From the NCBI GenBank assembly GCA_050292445.1, contig JBNKLQ010000062.1:1-25556 (forward strand): 25,556 nucleotides of DNA. Reading direction: 5' to 3'. The number at the start of each line of letters is the position of its first letter. Within the stretch, counting starts at the first letter, position 1. The stretch is from Leptofilum sp050292445 (GTDB lineage Bacteria > Chloroflexota > Anaerolineae > Promineifilales > Promineifilaceae). The notes beneath the pieces were generated by a model. The model was not told where the DNA came from. It searched no databases and saw nothing but the letters and a program-made list of their open reading frames with translations. Of the stretch, positions 15,910 to 23,328 are shown one piece after another. A program made the position numbers and the translations under genes.

Positions 15910-16946
15910 GCGGGTAAAGGGAAGGAGGGGATTTTACGCAGCTCTGCTATGGTGAGGTTGGGGGAAACGGCCGTTTCCATTTCATCTATCAATTCCTGAA
16001 ATACCGATACCGTTTTTGCTGTTTGAAAAGCCCGTAAAAATGGCTTGAGAGCCAATCCAGAAAAATATTTTTTCAGATGGCGATTCATGTTTTGCAGACC
16101 GTCAGCTGGTCCGTAGTAGGCCAGGGCTTCGTGCAAATGGTGGCGCAGAACGGCCGTTATCTCCCCAAACGTCAACTGCTCCCGATCTTGCCGGGCAAAC
16201 AGCCACGGATTCCCCAGCGCCGCCCGACCAATCATCACGCCGTCGCAGCCCGTGTGCGCTTTGAGATGGTCAATGTCGGCCACGGTGCGCACATCCCCAT
16301 TGCCAAGCACCGGCACCGAGACCGCCTGCTTTAGCCGGGCAACTGCATCCCAATCTGCCTGACCGTGATATTTTTGACTGCGGGTACGGCCGTGCAAGGC
16401 CAGCAGCGCTGCGCCATTGTCCACCATGATTTTGGCAATCTCCAGGTAGTTTTGGCTGGATTCATCCCAGCCCAGGCGCAGTTTGCCGGTTACCGGCACA
16501 GTGAGGTGCTTGGTGAGCAGGCGAAACGTTTCCGCTACCAGCTTTGGCTGGCGCATCATGCCCACGCCGGCCCCTTTTTCGCTAATTTTGGGGACGGAGC
16601 AGCCCAGATTGATGTCGATGATGGTTGGCCCCCACGCTTCAATGCGCTGCGCCGCCTGCAAAATTTGCCGGGCATCGTGGCCAAAAATCTGGAACACCAT
16701 CGGATTTTCACCACCTGGGTGAATGTCCAGTCGTCGCCACAGTGGATTTGGACCTTGCAGCAGCGCTTCGGCAGGGACAAATTCGGTGTAGTGCATTGCC
16801 GCGCCAAGCTGGCGACAAATCGCCCGGAACGGAACGTCTGAATACGCGGCCATCGGGGAGAGGGTGGTGTCGCCGTAAACGGGCACATCACGGACGTAAA
16901 AGGTGGGTGGTGGCATGATAGCTGGTGCGCTAGGAATAGACGTCAA
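15906..16946 (-). CDS. dusB: tRNA-dihydrouridine synthase, DusB/NifR3 family
   Basis: A 346-residue FMN enzyme that reduces uridine to dihydrouridine in tRNA. Visible motifs: SPMAAYSDVPFR (30-41) for FMN and substrate binding, INLGCSVPK (112-120) with catalytic Cys116, LHGRTR in the barrel, GNGDV, and IGRAALGNPW near the C-terminal end of the barrel. The usual GCP is GCS here. A C-terminal YYGPADG helical segment matches DusB-type proteins. The longest frame starts with TTG at 16946, overlapping the NUDIX stop as TTGA. An ATG at 16916 gives 336 residues and is an equally possible start, as neither has a good Shine-Dalgarno. It is last in a coupled operon with the NUDIX and methyltransferase genes. 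Its stop overlaps that of the convergent NRPS. Confidence 0.93.
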   Translation of the reverse strand: MTSIPSAPAIMPPPTFYVRDVPVYGDTTLSPMAAYSDVPFRAICRQLGAAMHYTEFVPAEALLQGPNPLWRRLDIHPGGENPMVFQIFGHDARQILQAAQRIEAWGPTIIDINLGCSVPKISEKGAGVGMMRQPKLVAETFRLLTKHLTVPVTGKLRLGWDESSQNYLEIAKIMVDNGAALLALHGRTRSQKYHGQADWDAVARLKQAVSVPVLGNGDVRTVADIDHLKAHTGCDGVMIGRAALGNPWLFARQDREQLTFGEITAVLRHHLHEALAYYGPADGLQNMNRHLKKYFSGLALKPFLRAFQTAKTVSVFQELIDEMETAVSPNLTIAELRKIPSFPLPA

Positions 16947-17431
16947 CTGAGGTCAAACGGCCGTTCCGCAAAATACGCTTTAAACGGTTCAGGCCAATGC
17001 TGCCGCATAAATTCAGCCCGGGCAACGACGGGCAGCAGCCAATGGTTTTCCGGCAGAAATTCGACAAGTTCAGCAGAGGTGAACCAGTGGTGAGCATCAT
17101 GTTCGGCGCTGAGCTGGATGGTGCTGGCCGTAGGAATGGTACAGGCGTAGGCCATGCCCAGTAGATCCGTCTCTGGGCTGGCCGGGCCGCGATAAAAATG
17201 GGTGGTGCCTAGAATAAATTCGATTTTGGGGCGCACACCCAGCTCTTCTTCCACTTCGCGGTAAAGGGCTTGTTCAAAACTTTCCCCCTGGTCAACCCGC
17301 CCGGTGACGCATTCCCAGGTGCCTGCTCCCACATCTTTGCTGCTGGCGCGCTGAAGGAGGAGGTAACGGCCGTTTTCCAATTCGCGCACCAGGGCCATGA
17401 TGCCACCTAAAAATCGTCCGACACTCATCAT
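16943..17431 (-). CDS. NUDIX hydrolase
   Basis: A 162-residue NUDIX pyrophosphohydrolase, which cleaves a nucleoside diphosphate linked to another moiety. The NUDIX box is complete: Gly44, Glu50, Arg58-Glu59, Glu62-Glu63 and Gly65 (GRVDQGESFEQALYREVEEE). The N-terminal part (GGIMALVRELENGRYLLLQR) fits the family's first strands. The exact substrate cannot be read from the sequence; MutT-like or dATP-type housecleaning is plausible. The same frame extends upstream to 17470, but ATG 17431 is preferred because it gives a normal NUDIX N-terminus, forms an ATGA overlap with the methyltransferase stop, and has GGGGTGA just upstream. Its own stop overlaps the DusB TTG start. Confidence 0.92.
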   Translation of the reverse strand: MMSVGRFLGGIMALVRELENGRYLLLQRASSKDVGAGTWECVTGRVDQGESFEQALYREVEEELGVRPKIEFILGTTHFYRGPASPETDLLGMAYACTIPTASTIQLSAEHDAHHWFTSAELVEFLPENHWLLPVVARAEFMRQHWPEPFKAYFAERPFDLS

Positions 17432-18159
17432 TTCACCCCACTGTAGATGACGTGGCCAGCCAATGCCCAATGCAGATCAACGGCCGTAAAGCCCGCTTGC
17501 TCCAGCCATTTTAGCTGATCCAGCAAGCTACTGGGCTTGTCGATGGCCGTGTCTGGGTCTTCTGGGTAATGGTACAAATTCCACTTAAGCCGTTTAAACT
17601 GCGCCAGAGCATCATCATTGCCGTCAAGTTGCTGGCTGCGCTGACGCACGGCTTCATCCCATGCTTTGGCGGCAACGGCCGTTCCCAGTTCCCGCATCGG
17701 AGCCACCAAATCAGCAATGACCAGCACGCCGCCCGGTTGCAGCATTTGGTACACATCCAGGAACAGCCGTAGCTTGTCTGGCCCGTCCAGATGGTGAACC
17801 GTGAGCGAACTGACCACGGCGTGGAAAGGTGGCTCTGCTGCGCGCCATTCCGTTTCCCCCAAATCAAACTGACGCGGCACAAAGCGGTCACCAAATCGGG
17901 CCAGGCGGTTTTGTGCCTGGCTCAGCATGGCGGAGGACAGGTCGTAGCCGTGCAGCGTTACGTCGGGGAAGCGTGCCAGCAGCAGTTCAGCCAGCAGTCC
18001 CTCGCCACAGCTCAGCTCCAAAATGTGGGCCGGACCATCGGGTGGTGGGATGAGGTCGGCAATCGTTTCCAGCTGGTATTCACGTTGGGGCACAAAGTAA
18101 CGGCCGTAATCAATAAAATCTTGCGAATCAGATTCTTGCCAGGAAACTGTTTGGGTCAT
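17428..18159 (-). CDS. Class I SAM-dependent methyltransferase
   Basis: A 243-residue Rossmann-fold methyltransferase. Motif I is ILELSCGEG (46-54), the acidic residue of motif II lies in HGYDLSSAML (70-79), and a motif IV-like segment VVSSLTVHHLDG and a post-motif LQPGGVLVIADLV follow. The methyl acceptor is unknown. The family includes small-molecule and cofactor enzymes, and the SSLTVHH segment resembles UbiE/Trm-like proteins only generally. AGGAGG (on the minus strand, within 18166-18173) precedes ATG 18159. It is the first gene of a three-gene operon and overlaps the NUDIX start by ATGA, so the two are translationally coupled. Confidence 0.92.
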   Translation of the reverse strand: MTQTVSWQESDSQDFIDYGRYFVPQREYQLETIADLIPPPDGPAHILELSCGEGLLAELLLARFPDVTLHGYDLSSAMLSQAQNRLARFGDRFVPRQFDLGETEWRAAEPPFHAVVSSLTVHHLDGPDKLRLFLDVYQMLQPGGVLVIADLVAPMRELGTAVAAKAWDEAVRQRSQQLDGNDDALAQFKRLKWNLYHYPEDPDTAIDKPSSLLDQLKWLEQAGFTAVDLHWALAGHVIYSGVK

Positions 18160-18192
18160 GATTCCTCCTCTGAAAATAGAAAGCTGATTATC

Positions 18193-18227
18193 CTGATCTA
18201 CCTGATCAGGGTTATCAGGCAGATCAG
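18193..18227. repeat. Hairpin repeat CTGATCTACCTGAT/ATCAGGCAGATCAG
   Basis: CTGATCTACCTGAT (18193-18206) pairs with ATCAGGCAGATCAG (18214-18227) with one mismatch around a 7-base loop. The palindrome continues outward weakly (AATAGAA near 18177 and TTCTATT near 18230). It lies in the spacer between the MFS stop and the methyltransferase start, both on the minus strand, so it could end the MFS transcript. No clear U-tract follows. Confidence 0.65.
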
Positions 18228-18309
18228 CATTCTATTTTGTTCATGGTGTTGAGCTTGCGCTAATGACGTCTCCTGCGAAAAATGGGACGCTGATGAACGC
18301 AGATAAAAA

Positions 18310-19479
18310 TCAAGTTGTCAACCTGGCGGCTTTGGCTTCTTGGTGCAGCCGAGCTTGCCAGATGAGCAGGCTAAAAACGACGACGGCCGCCAGCAGTGTC
18401 GCCAGAATAATTAGCATCGTTACCACGGGGCCAGTCGTTTCAAATAGCTGGCCGATGAGCCAGGGAATCGACATACTACCCAGGGCCGCCCCGACGAAAA
18501 AGTAACTGGTTATTTGCCCACTGAGCGACAGGGTATGCTCGGCCAGGGCAATGGTGGTGGGGAAGATGACTGACATGGACAGACCCAGGCCGATGGTGCC
18601 TGCCCACAGCGCCACGGCGCTGCTTTGCCCTATGATTAGCACTGCCATGCTAAGCAAACAGCCAGCCAGAGCACCGCTCAATAATGTTTTGGGGTGCAGC
18701 TTGGCCGTGATAGGGATAGAGAGCAATCGCCCCACCGTGAGTGATCCCCAAAAGAAGGAGGTGAGATAGGCGGCCACGGTGGCGCTGCTGAGGCCCAGGG
18801 TGATGGCATAGGTGTAAACCCAGCCGCCGTAGGCAACCTCTGCCCCCACATAAAGGAAGAGAAAGGCTGCGACCAACACGACCAGGAACCAGTTGGCTTT
18901 GCCGCCGTGTACGGCCGTATCTCGATGGCGAATAGGCAAACTGGGAAACCGAACAAAAGCAAACGCAGCAGGCAGCACCATCAGGGCCAAAACCCAGTAC
19001 GCCAGCCGGATGCCACCATTAGTGGCCAGCATCGTTTGGGCAATGATGATGGGAGCCAAAAACGCCCCCAGCCCAAAAAAGAAGTGCAGGCTGTTCATAT
19101 ACGGCCCCACTTTTTTGCCAAAGCGCCAAACCAACAGTGTGTTGCTGCCCACATCAACGCCGGACTCCACAAAACCAGCCAAGAACATGAGAATGGTCAG
19201 CAGCCACAGCTGGCTCACCAGCGGTACCAGTGCCAACGAAACGCCCATGAGCAGCAGCAAACTCATCAGCAGCGGATGGCCAGGCAGGCGGTCATAGACG
19301 CGCCCGGCCAGAATGGCCCCGGCTAAAAAGCCCAAAGAGCGGGTAGCAAACAAAAAGCTGATGCCGCTGAGCTGGGTGCCGGTTTGCTCAGCCAGCCCCG
19401 GCAATGTGGGTCCTAACGCTGCCGAAGTCATGCCCAAGGCAATAAAGGCAAGAAAGTAGGCAATAATTTTTCTGTTCAC
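18310..19479 (-). CDS. MFS transporter
   Basis: A 389-residue major facilitator with about twelve hydrophobic spans. Between spans 2 and 3 the segment AGRVYDRLPGHPLL (58-71) is a variant of MFS motif A. The N-terminus (GMTSAALGPTLPGLAEQTG) recalls the MFSD4/FucP-like sugar transporters, from memory, so a sugar or small organic solute is the best guess. A specific substrate cannot be read. The start is GTG at 19479 with AGGAA upstream. It begins 25 bases after the mscS-type gene stop on the same strand, so the two are likely co-transcribed. Confidence 0.9.
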   Translation of the reverse strand: MNRKIIAYFLAFIALGMTSAALGPTLPGLAEQTGTQLSGISFLFATRSLGFLAGAILAGRVYDRLPGHPLLMSLLLLMGVSLALVPLVSQLWLLTILMFLAGFVESGVDVGSNTLLVWRFGKKVGPYMNSLHFFFGLGAFLAPIIIAQTMLATNGGIRLAYWVLALMVLPAAFAFVRFPSLPIRHRDTAVHGGKANWFLVVLVAAFLFLYVGAEVAYGGWVYTYAITLGLSSATVAAYLTSFFWGSLTVGRLLSIPITAKLHPKTLLSGALAGCLLSMAVLIIGQSSAVALWAGTIGLGLSMSVIFPTTIALAEHTLSLSGQITSYFFVGAALGSMSIPWLIGQLFETTGPVVTMLIILATLLAAVVVFSLLIWQARLHQEAKAARLTT

Positions 19480-19504
19480 GTAATGGTTCCTGCTTTACGC
19501 CAAT

Positions 19505-20311
19505 CTAATTTTGTTGGAAAAGATGCACATCTCGCTGCGGGAACGGGATGGAAATGCCTTCCTGGTCAAAGCGCAGCTTTACGCGTTCGGGCATATCTAG
19601 CAAAATGTCCCAGTAGTCTTCAATTTTTACGTGCGGCCGTACCGCAAAATTGACGCTGCTATCGGCCAGCTCCAACACCGCCACTCGGGGGGCTGGTTCA
19701 GCCAGAACCCGCTCATCTTCTGTCACCATTTCTTCTAAAATGCGCTTGGCTTTTAGCAAATCATCATCGTAGCCGATGCCAAAAACCATGTCGGCCCGAA
19801 TGAAGCCCAGTTTGGAGTAGTTGACAATCTTGTCACTAATGATGAGTCCATTGGGAATGATGACGGTTTTTTTGTCGCGCGTCTGCATCACAGTATTAAA
19901 GATTTTTATATCTTTTACTTGGCCAAAAGAGTCGCTAATTTCAACATAATGGCCAATTTCAAATGGTTTAAACAACAAAATCATGACGCCGGAGGCAAAA
20001 TTTGACAAAGCTCCTTCTAGTGCCAGGCCAATAGCCAGACCGGCCGCGCCAAGTACAGCAATAAATGAAGCTGTTTGGATGCCCAGGCGAGCCAGGGCCG
20101 CCACCGCAGCGAAGGCGAAAATTGCATAGTAAGCCAGGTTGCTCAAAAAACGGGACAATGCTTCATCGTTGCTGGTTTTGGTGAGTGCTTTTCTGACCCA
20201 GGCAGAGACAATTCCCGCCACCCACCGGCCAACTAAAATGATAACAATTGCCCCTAAAATGTTGAGGCCAGAAGTAAAAATTAATTGTTGCGCTTGTTCC
20301 AAAATATCCAT
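19505..20311 (-). CDS. mscS: Small-conductance mechanosensitive channel, MscS family
   Basis: A 268-residue inner-membrane channel that opens on membrane tension to release solutes under hypo-osmotic shock. It is nearly the length of E. coli MscS (286). Three spans are seen at about 16-36, 58-77 and 82-115. The pore-lining helix GAAGLAIGLALEGALSNFASGV (88-109) keeps the Gly/Ala pattern of the family, with Glu99 where E. coli has Gln. The beta domain contains VIIPNG, and the C-terminus has GISIPFPQRDVH, as in the family. The ribosome binding region is GGAAG, somewhat distant. It is upstream of and probably co-transcribed with the MFS transporter. A diverged repeat element (20350-20484) occupies its upstream region. 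Confidence 0.95.
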   Translation of the reverse strand: MDILEQAQQLIFTSGLNILGAIVIILVGRWVAGIVSAWVRKALTKTSNDEALSRFLSNLAYYAIFAFAAVAALARLGIQTASFIAVLGAAGLAIGLALEGALSNFASGVMILLFKPFEIGHYVEISDSFGQVKDIKIFNTVMQTRDKKTVIIPNGLIISDKIVNYSKLGFIRADMVFGIGYDDDLLKAKRILEEMVTEDERVLAEPAPRVAVLELADSSVNFAVRPHVKIEDYWDILLDMPERVKLRFDQEGISIPFPQRDVHLFQQN

Positions 20312-20349
20312 TTTCTCTAACTTCCTTGTCTGTTTTTTTGTCTAGCAAG

Positions 20350-20484
20350 GACCCTAAAGGTTTTTCTTGGGTTGGGGGAAATGCTTAGGGTTCGTTCACA
20401 AATAACTTTAGATAAGGAAACGAACCCCAAGGCTTGTCCGTTTACCGAAACTCAAAAGTTAAAAACGGTCAAGCCTTTAGGGTC
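20350..20484 (-). repeat. Dispersed element, copy B, bounded by inverted GACCCTAAAGG
   Basis: Outer perfect 11-bp inverted repeats, GACCCTAAAGG (20350-20360) and CCTTTAGGGTC (20474-20484), enclose the second copy of the element seen at 9372-9452. The shared part is 20394-20475, in reverse orientation. It has its own hairpin, AAGGCTTGTCCGTTT with AAAACGGTCAAGCCTT (about 20429-20477). At 135 bases with terminal inverted repeats and no ORF it looks like a MITE-like unit. I cannot see clear target-site duplications. Confidence 0.65.
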
Positions 20485-20561
20485 TAATCTGTTTCGTGTC
20501 TATATTTAACTATAGATGAATTGGGTGAGATGGCAACGGTGGCAGGGGAAAGTAGGGATCG

Positions 20562-23090
20562 TTAGTTGAGAGGGAGCCAAAGGGTGAAGGTACTGCCTTG
20601 ATCCAAACGGCTTTCTAGAGTGAGACGGCCGTTGTGCGCCTGAGCAATTAATGAAACGATATTTAACCCCAGACCAGTACCGGGGATATGGCCTGTTGCT
20701 GCTTGCTGCCCACGATAAAAGCGCTCAAAAATACGAGACTGTTCACTAGGGACAATGCCTGGGCCGTTATCGCACACGGCAAGCGTCAGCCATTTTTGAT
20801 CATCGTGGGTTTGCACTGTACCCGTTATGACAACCTCGCCGCCCTGTTGGGTAAAGTTTAGCGCATTCCGGATGAGTTCATACAATGCCTGTGTGATTTG
20901 CTGTGGATTACCAATAATCATAGGTAAATTTGCCAGCTCCGGACTAAACTGGAGGGCAATGTTTTTTTTCAAAGCCAGGGGGCGCAGGCGGGTTTGTAAA
21001 TTTTCGCTTAATAATTCCCCCTGAATAGGTTGCCTTAATGGCCCTCTTTGCCCGTCTTCCAACGAAATGATTTCTACAGAATTTTGAATAATGCTTTCCA
21101 AACGGGCAATTTGCTCGTGGAGTGTTGCAAAATATTGGTCCTGGCGCACGGTATTGTAGTGGCGTTGGAGCAGGTCGATATACAGTTTAAGGTTGGTAAC
21201 CGGAGTGCGCAGCTCATGCGAGATGTTGGTAATAAAGCGGCGGCGCGACTTTTCCAGCTGTTTGGCTTCAGTAACGTCACGATGGCTGGAAACATAGCCA
21301 ATAAGCTTGCCCAGGCCATCACGCATGGGAGCGATGAGAACAGCCGCATCGTAAACGGTGTCATCTTTCCGCCTGAACTGCAATTCTCCCTCCCACACAA
21401 CCTGGTTCAAGAGCGCTTTCTGTATAGCGTCCACGATATGTTTGGGGATACGGCCGTTTAAAATGAACGTTGCGTGCCTGCCTAAAATCTCTTCCAGAGA
21501 ATAACCGGTAATTTGGGAAAAAGCGTGATTGACAAAAACTGTCCGGGCATCTAAATCACTGACGGCAATGGCATCATTCACACTTTGTAAAATTATGGCG
21601 CTTCGCTCCTGTTCTCCTCGGACTGCAAGCTCTAAATCGGCCGCCCGTTGTTGTAGTAGCTGCTCTGCCAATTTATGGTCAGTAATGTCTATTAAGGAAG
21701 CAATACTAATCTTTGAATCGGGTATCAAGGCGACTGAAACAAAAGCATCTAAGATCTTGCCATGACAATTCAGAAAGCGAAATTCATATTCATCGGGTAC
21801 ATTAGCTGGATTGTCGTTCGCTTGGCGTCTTGCCTGATGATAGGCTTGCATCTGTGTCAGATCGTCGGAATGAACAAATTCTGTCCACTTTTTCTTACCT
21901 TCAATTTCCTGACGAGTATAGCCAGATAAGCTGGCAAAGCGATCATTGGCCAGCGAGATGGTCATATCTTCTTCCAAAATAATTGTAGCCGCTGTGCTTG
22001 ACTCGAAAATCGTGCGGTATCGATCCTCCGATAACTGCTGCGATTTTTCCGCCAGCTTGCGGTCAGTAACATCATACAAGATCAGCACATGACCTGTTGG
22101 GAGGTTGCTGTGGTTCACAATGTTGCCAGCATGCACTTCTAAATAACGATATTGTCCACCTGCCTCATAATAAAGTTCCAGAGTTCCGGTGCTATCAAAC
22201 GGTGCGCCATACAAGGTGGATTGATCCCACTCAGGGAATATTTGGGTAATCGGTTGGCCTATCAGAGTGCTTTCTTTGTAGCCTAGCAGGCGCAACGCCG
22301 CCGGATTTGACTCTGCGATGTGGAAATCATCATCCAAGATTAAGATGCCATCTCGAATGCTGGAAAAAACGGCCGAATACACCACCGGCATCAGCCCCAA
22401 AAAATGATACCGGAGCAACCCCCAGACAATCAGTACGCCTGAAACCGGAAACACAAGCGGTGTAACATCAAATAGTTCCAGATGCCATAGGCCAAGAAGC
22501 GACAAAACACCAGCTAGCCACGGTAGCAATATGCCACTCAATATCAAAATGAGCTGTTTCCGATAAACAGTATTCGCTCCCGGCAGCTGAGCTAGTAAAA
22601 TCATTGTAGAGATGGCGAATAGCAAATATCCTATAAAAATGCTAATCCAAAACCAGGGACTGTAATCAAAAATTAGCAAAGGAAAAGCCACCACATCTGT
22701 CGCTAAAGATGGTGTGCCTGCCCAGCCTAACTGAGCATTGGTCCAGTAAATAATCTGGGCAATGAAAGGCTCAATGAGGAGTGCGGCATAAAGGAGGCGT
22801 GGATATCTTATCCGGCGTTTGCTGTACTCCAGGGCAAAAATAACGAGGCATGGTCCTAGCAGGGAGGAAAACAATCGTTTAATGTTGAACCACAACAACT
22901 TGCCTTCCAGGGAAAGTGTTATGAGTTCCAGCCCATAAAATGCGGCCCAAAGCCCAGCAAACAGCATCAAAGCGCCAAAAGCGAAGGCGGCTTTGGTGTG
23001 ACGTCTGCGCCATGTATAGAATGCTAAAAACCAACAAGCAGAAACTGAAAGGCAAATTGTGAGGAGATAGGGGGCCAGTGCTAAATTCAT
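20562..23090 (-). CDS. Membrane sensor histidine kinase with 7TM input and three PAS domains
   Basis: An 842-residue two-component sensor kinase. The N-terminus holds seven or so hydrophobic spans (1-230) of the histidine-kinase 7TM input type. Three PAS domains follow: about 240-345, 352-475 (REIEGKK-like after an RYRTIFESS start) and 495-610 (VNDAIAVSDLDARTVFVN). The HisKA domain has the H-box ISHELRTP with phospho-acceptor His625. The ATPase domain has the N-box around Asn742 (ELIRNALNF), the G1 box DNGPGI (774-779), the F-box IFERFYRG and the G2 box GTGLGL (804-809). All catalytic boxes are intact. No response regulator gene is adjacent, so it is an orphan kinase in this window, and its signal and target are unknown. 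ATG 23090 lacks a clear Shine-Dalgarno. Confidence 0.95.
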   Translation of the reverse strand: MNLALAPYLLTICLSVSACWFLAFYTWRRRHTKAAFAFGALMLFAGLWAAFYGLELITLSLEGKLLWFNIKRLFSSLLGPCLVIFALEYSKRRIRYPRLLYAALLIEPFIAQIIYWTNAQLGWAGTPSLATDVVAFPLLIFDYSPWFWISIFIGYLLFAISTMILLAQLPGANTVYRKQLILILSGILLPWLAGVLSLLGLWHLELFDVTPLVFPVSGVLIVWGLLRYHFLGLMPVVYSAVFSSIRDGILILDDDFHIAESNPAALRLLGYKESTLIGQPITQIFPEWDQSTLYGAPFDSTGTLELYYEAGGQYRYLEVHAGNIVNHSNLPTGHVLILYDVTDRKLAEKSQQLSEDRYRTIFESSTAATIILEEDMTISLANDRFASLSGYTRQEIEGKKKWTEFVHSDDLTQMQAYHQARRQANDNPANVPDEYEFRFLNCHGKILDAFVSVALIPDSKISIASLIDITDHKLAEQLLQQRAADLELAVRGEQERSAIILQSVNDAIAVSDLDARTVFVNHAFSQITGYSLEEILGRHATFILNGRIPKHIVDAIQKALLNQVVWEGELQFRRKDDTVYDAAVLIAPMRDGLGKLIGYVSSHRDVTEAKQLEKSRRRFITNISHELRTPVTNLKLYIDLLQRHYNTVRQDQYFATLHEQIARLESIIQNSVEIISLEDGQRGPLRQPIQGELLSENLQTRLRPLALKKNIALQFSPELANLPMIIGNPQQITQALYELIRNALNFTQQGGEVVITGTVQTHDDQKWLTLAVCDNGPGIVPSEQSRIFERFYRGQQAATGHIPGTGLGLNIVSLIAQAHNGRLTLESRLDQGSTFTLWLPLN

Positions 23091-23248
23091 TATCCAGCTA
23101 ATCTGGCCTGTGAACAGCCAGTACGGAAGTAGGCGAACTTTTTGAGGAAAAATCGATTTACCATTACAAATGTGATTACCCCAAAATGTAACAAATATTA
23201 GGAAAGTATTTTAGCAGAGATAGAGCGGTTTACGCTACAACGTTGACT

Positions 23249-23315
23249 AATTTCCCAGTGTGAGGGTTTTCTTTGGACGCCAAAATGTTTGCCACATAAT
23301 ATAAATTGGGAAATT
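23249..23315. repeat. Inverted repeat AATTTCCCA/TGGGAAATT
   Basis: AATTTCCCA (23249-23257) is answered by TGGGAAATT (23307-23315) across 49 bases. It lies 14 bases past the stop of the lipoprotein gene, in the 238-base spacer before the kinase gene. It may be the remnant of a repeat or a distant 3'-end structure. The rest of that spacer shows no gene. Confidence 0.35.
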
Positions 23316-23328
23316 TTGTATGATTTGC

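Noticed and set aside
16365..16841. Plus-strand 158-residue ORF inside the DusB gene
   Set aside because: Antisense shadow of a well-supported gene.
17432..17470. Longer NUDIX start at 17470
   Set aside because: It overlaps the methyltransferase by more than 40 bases and lacks a Shine-Dalgarno; the ATGA overlap at 17431 is the better start.
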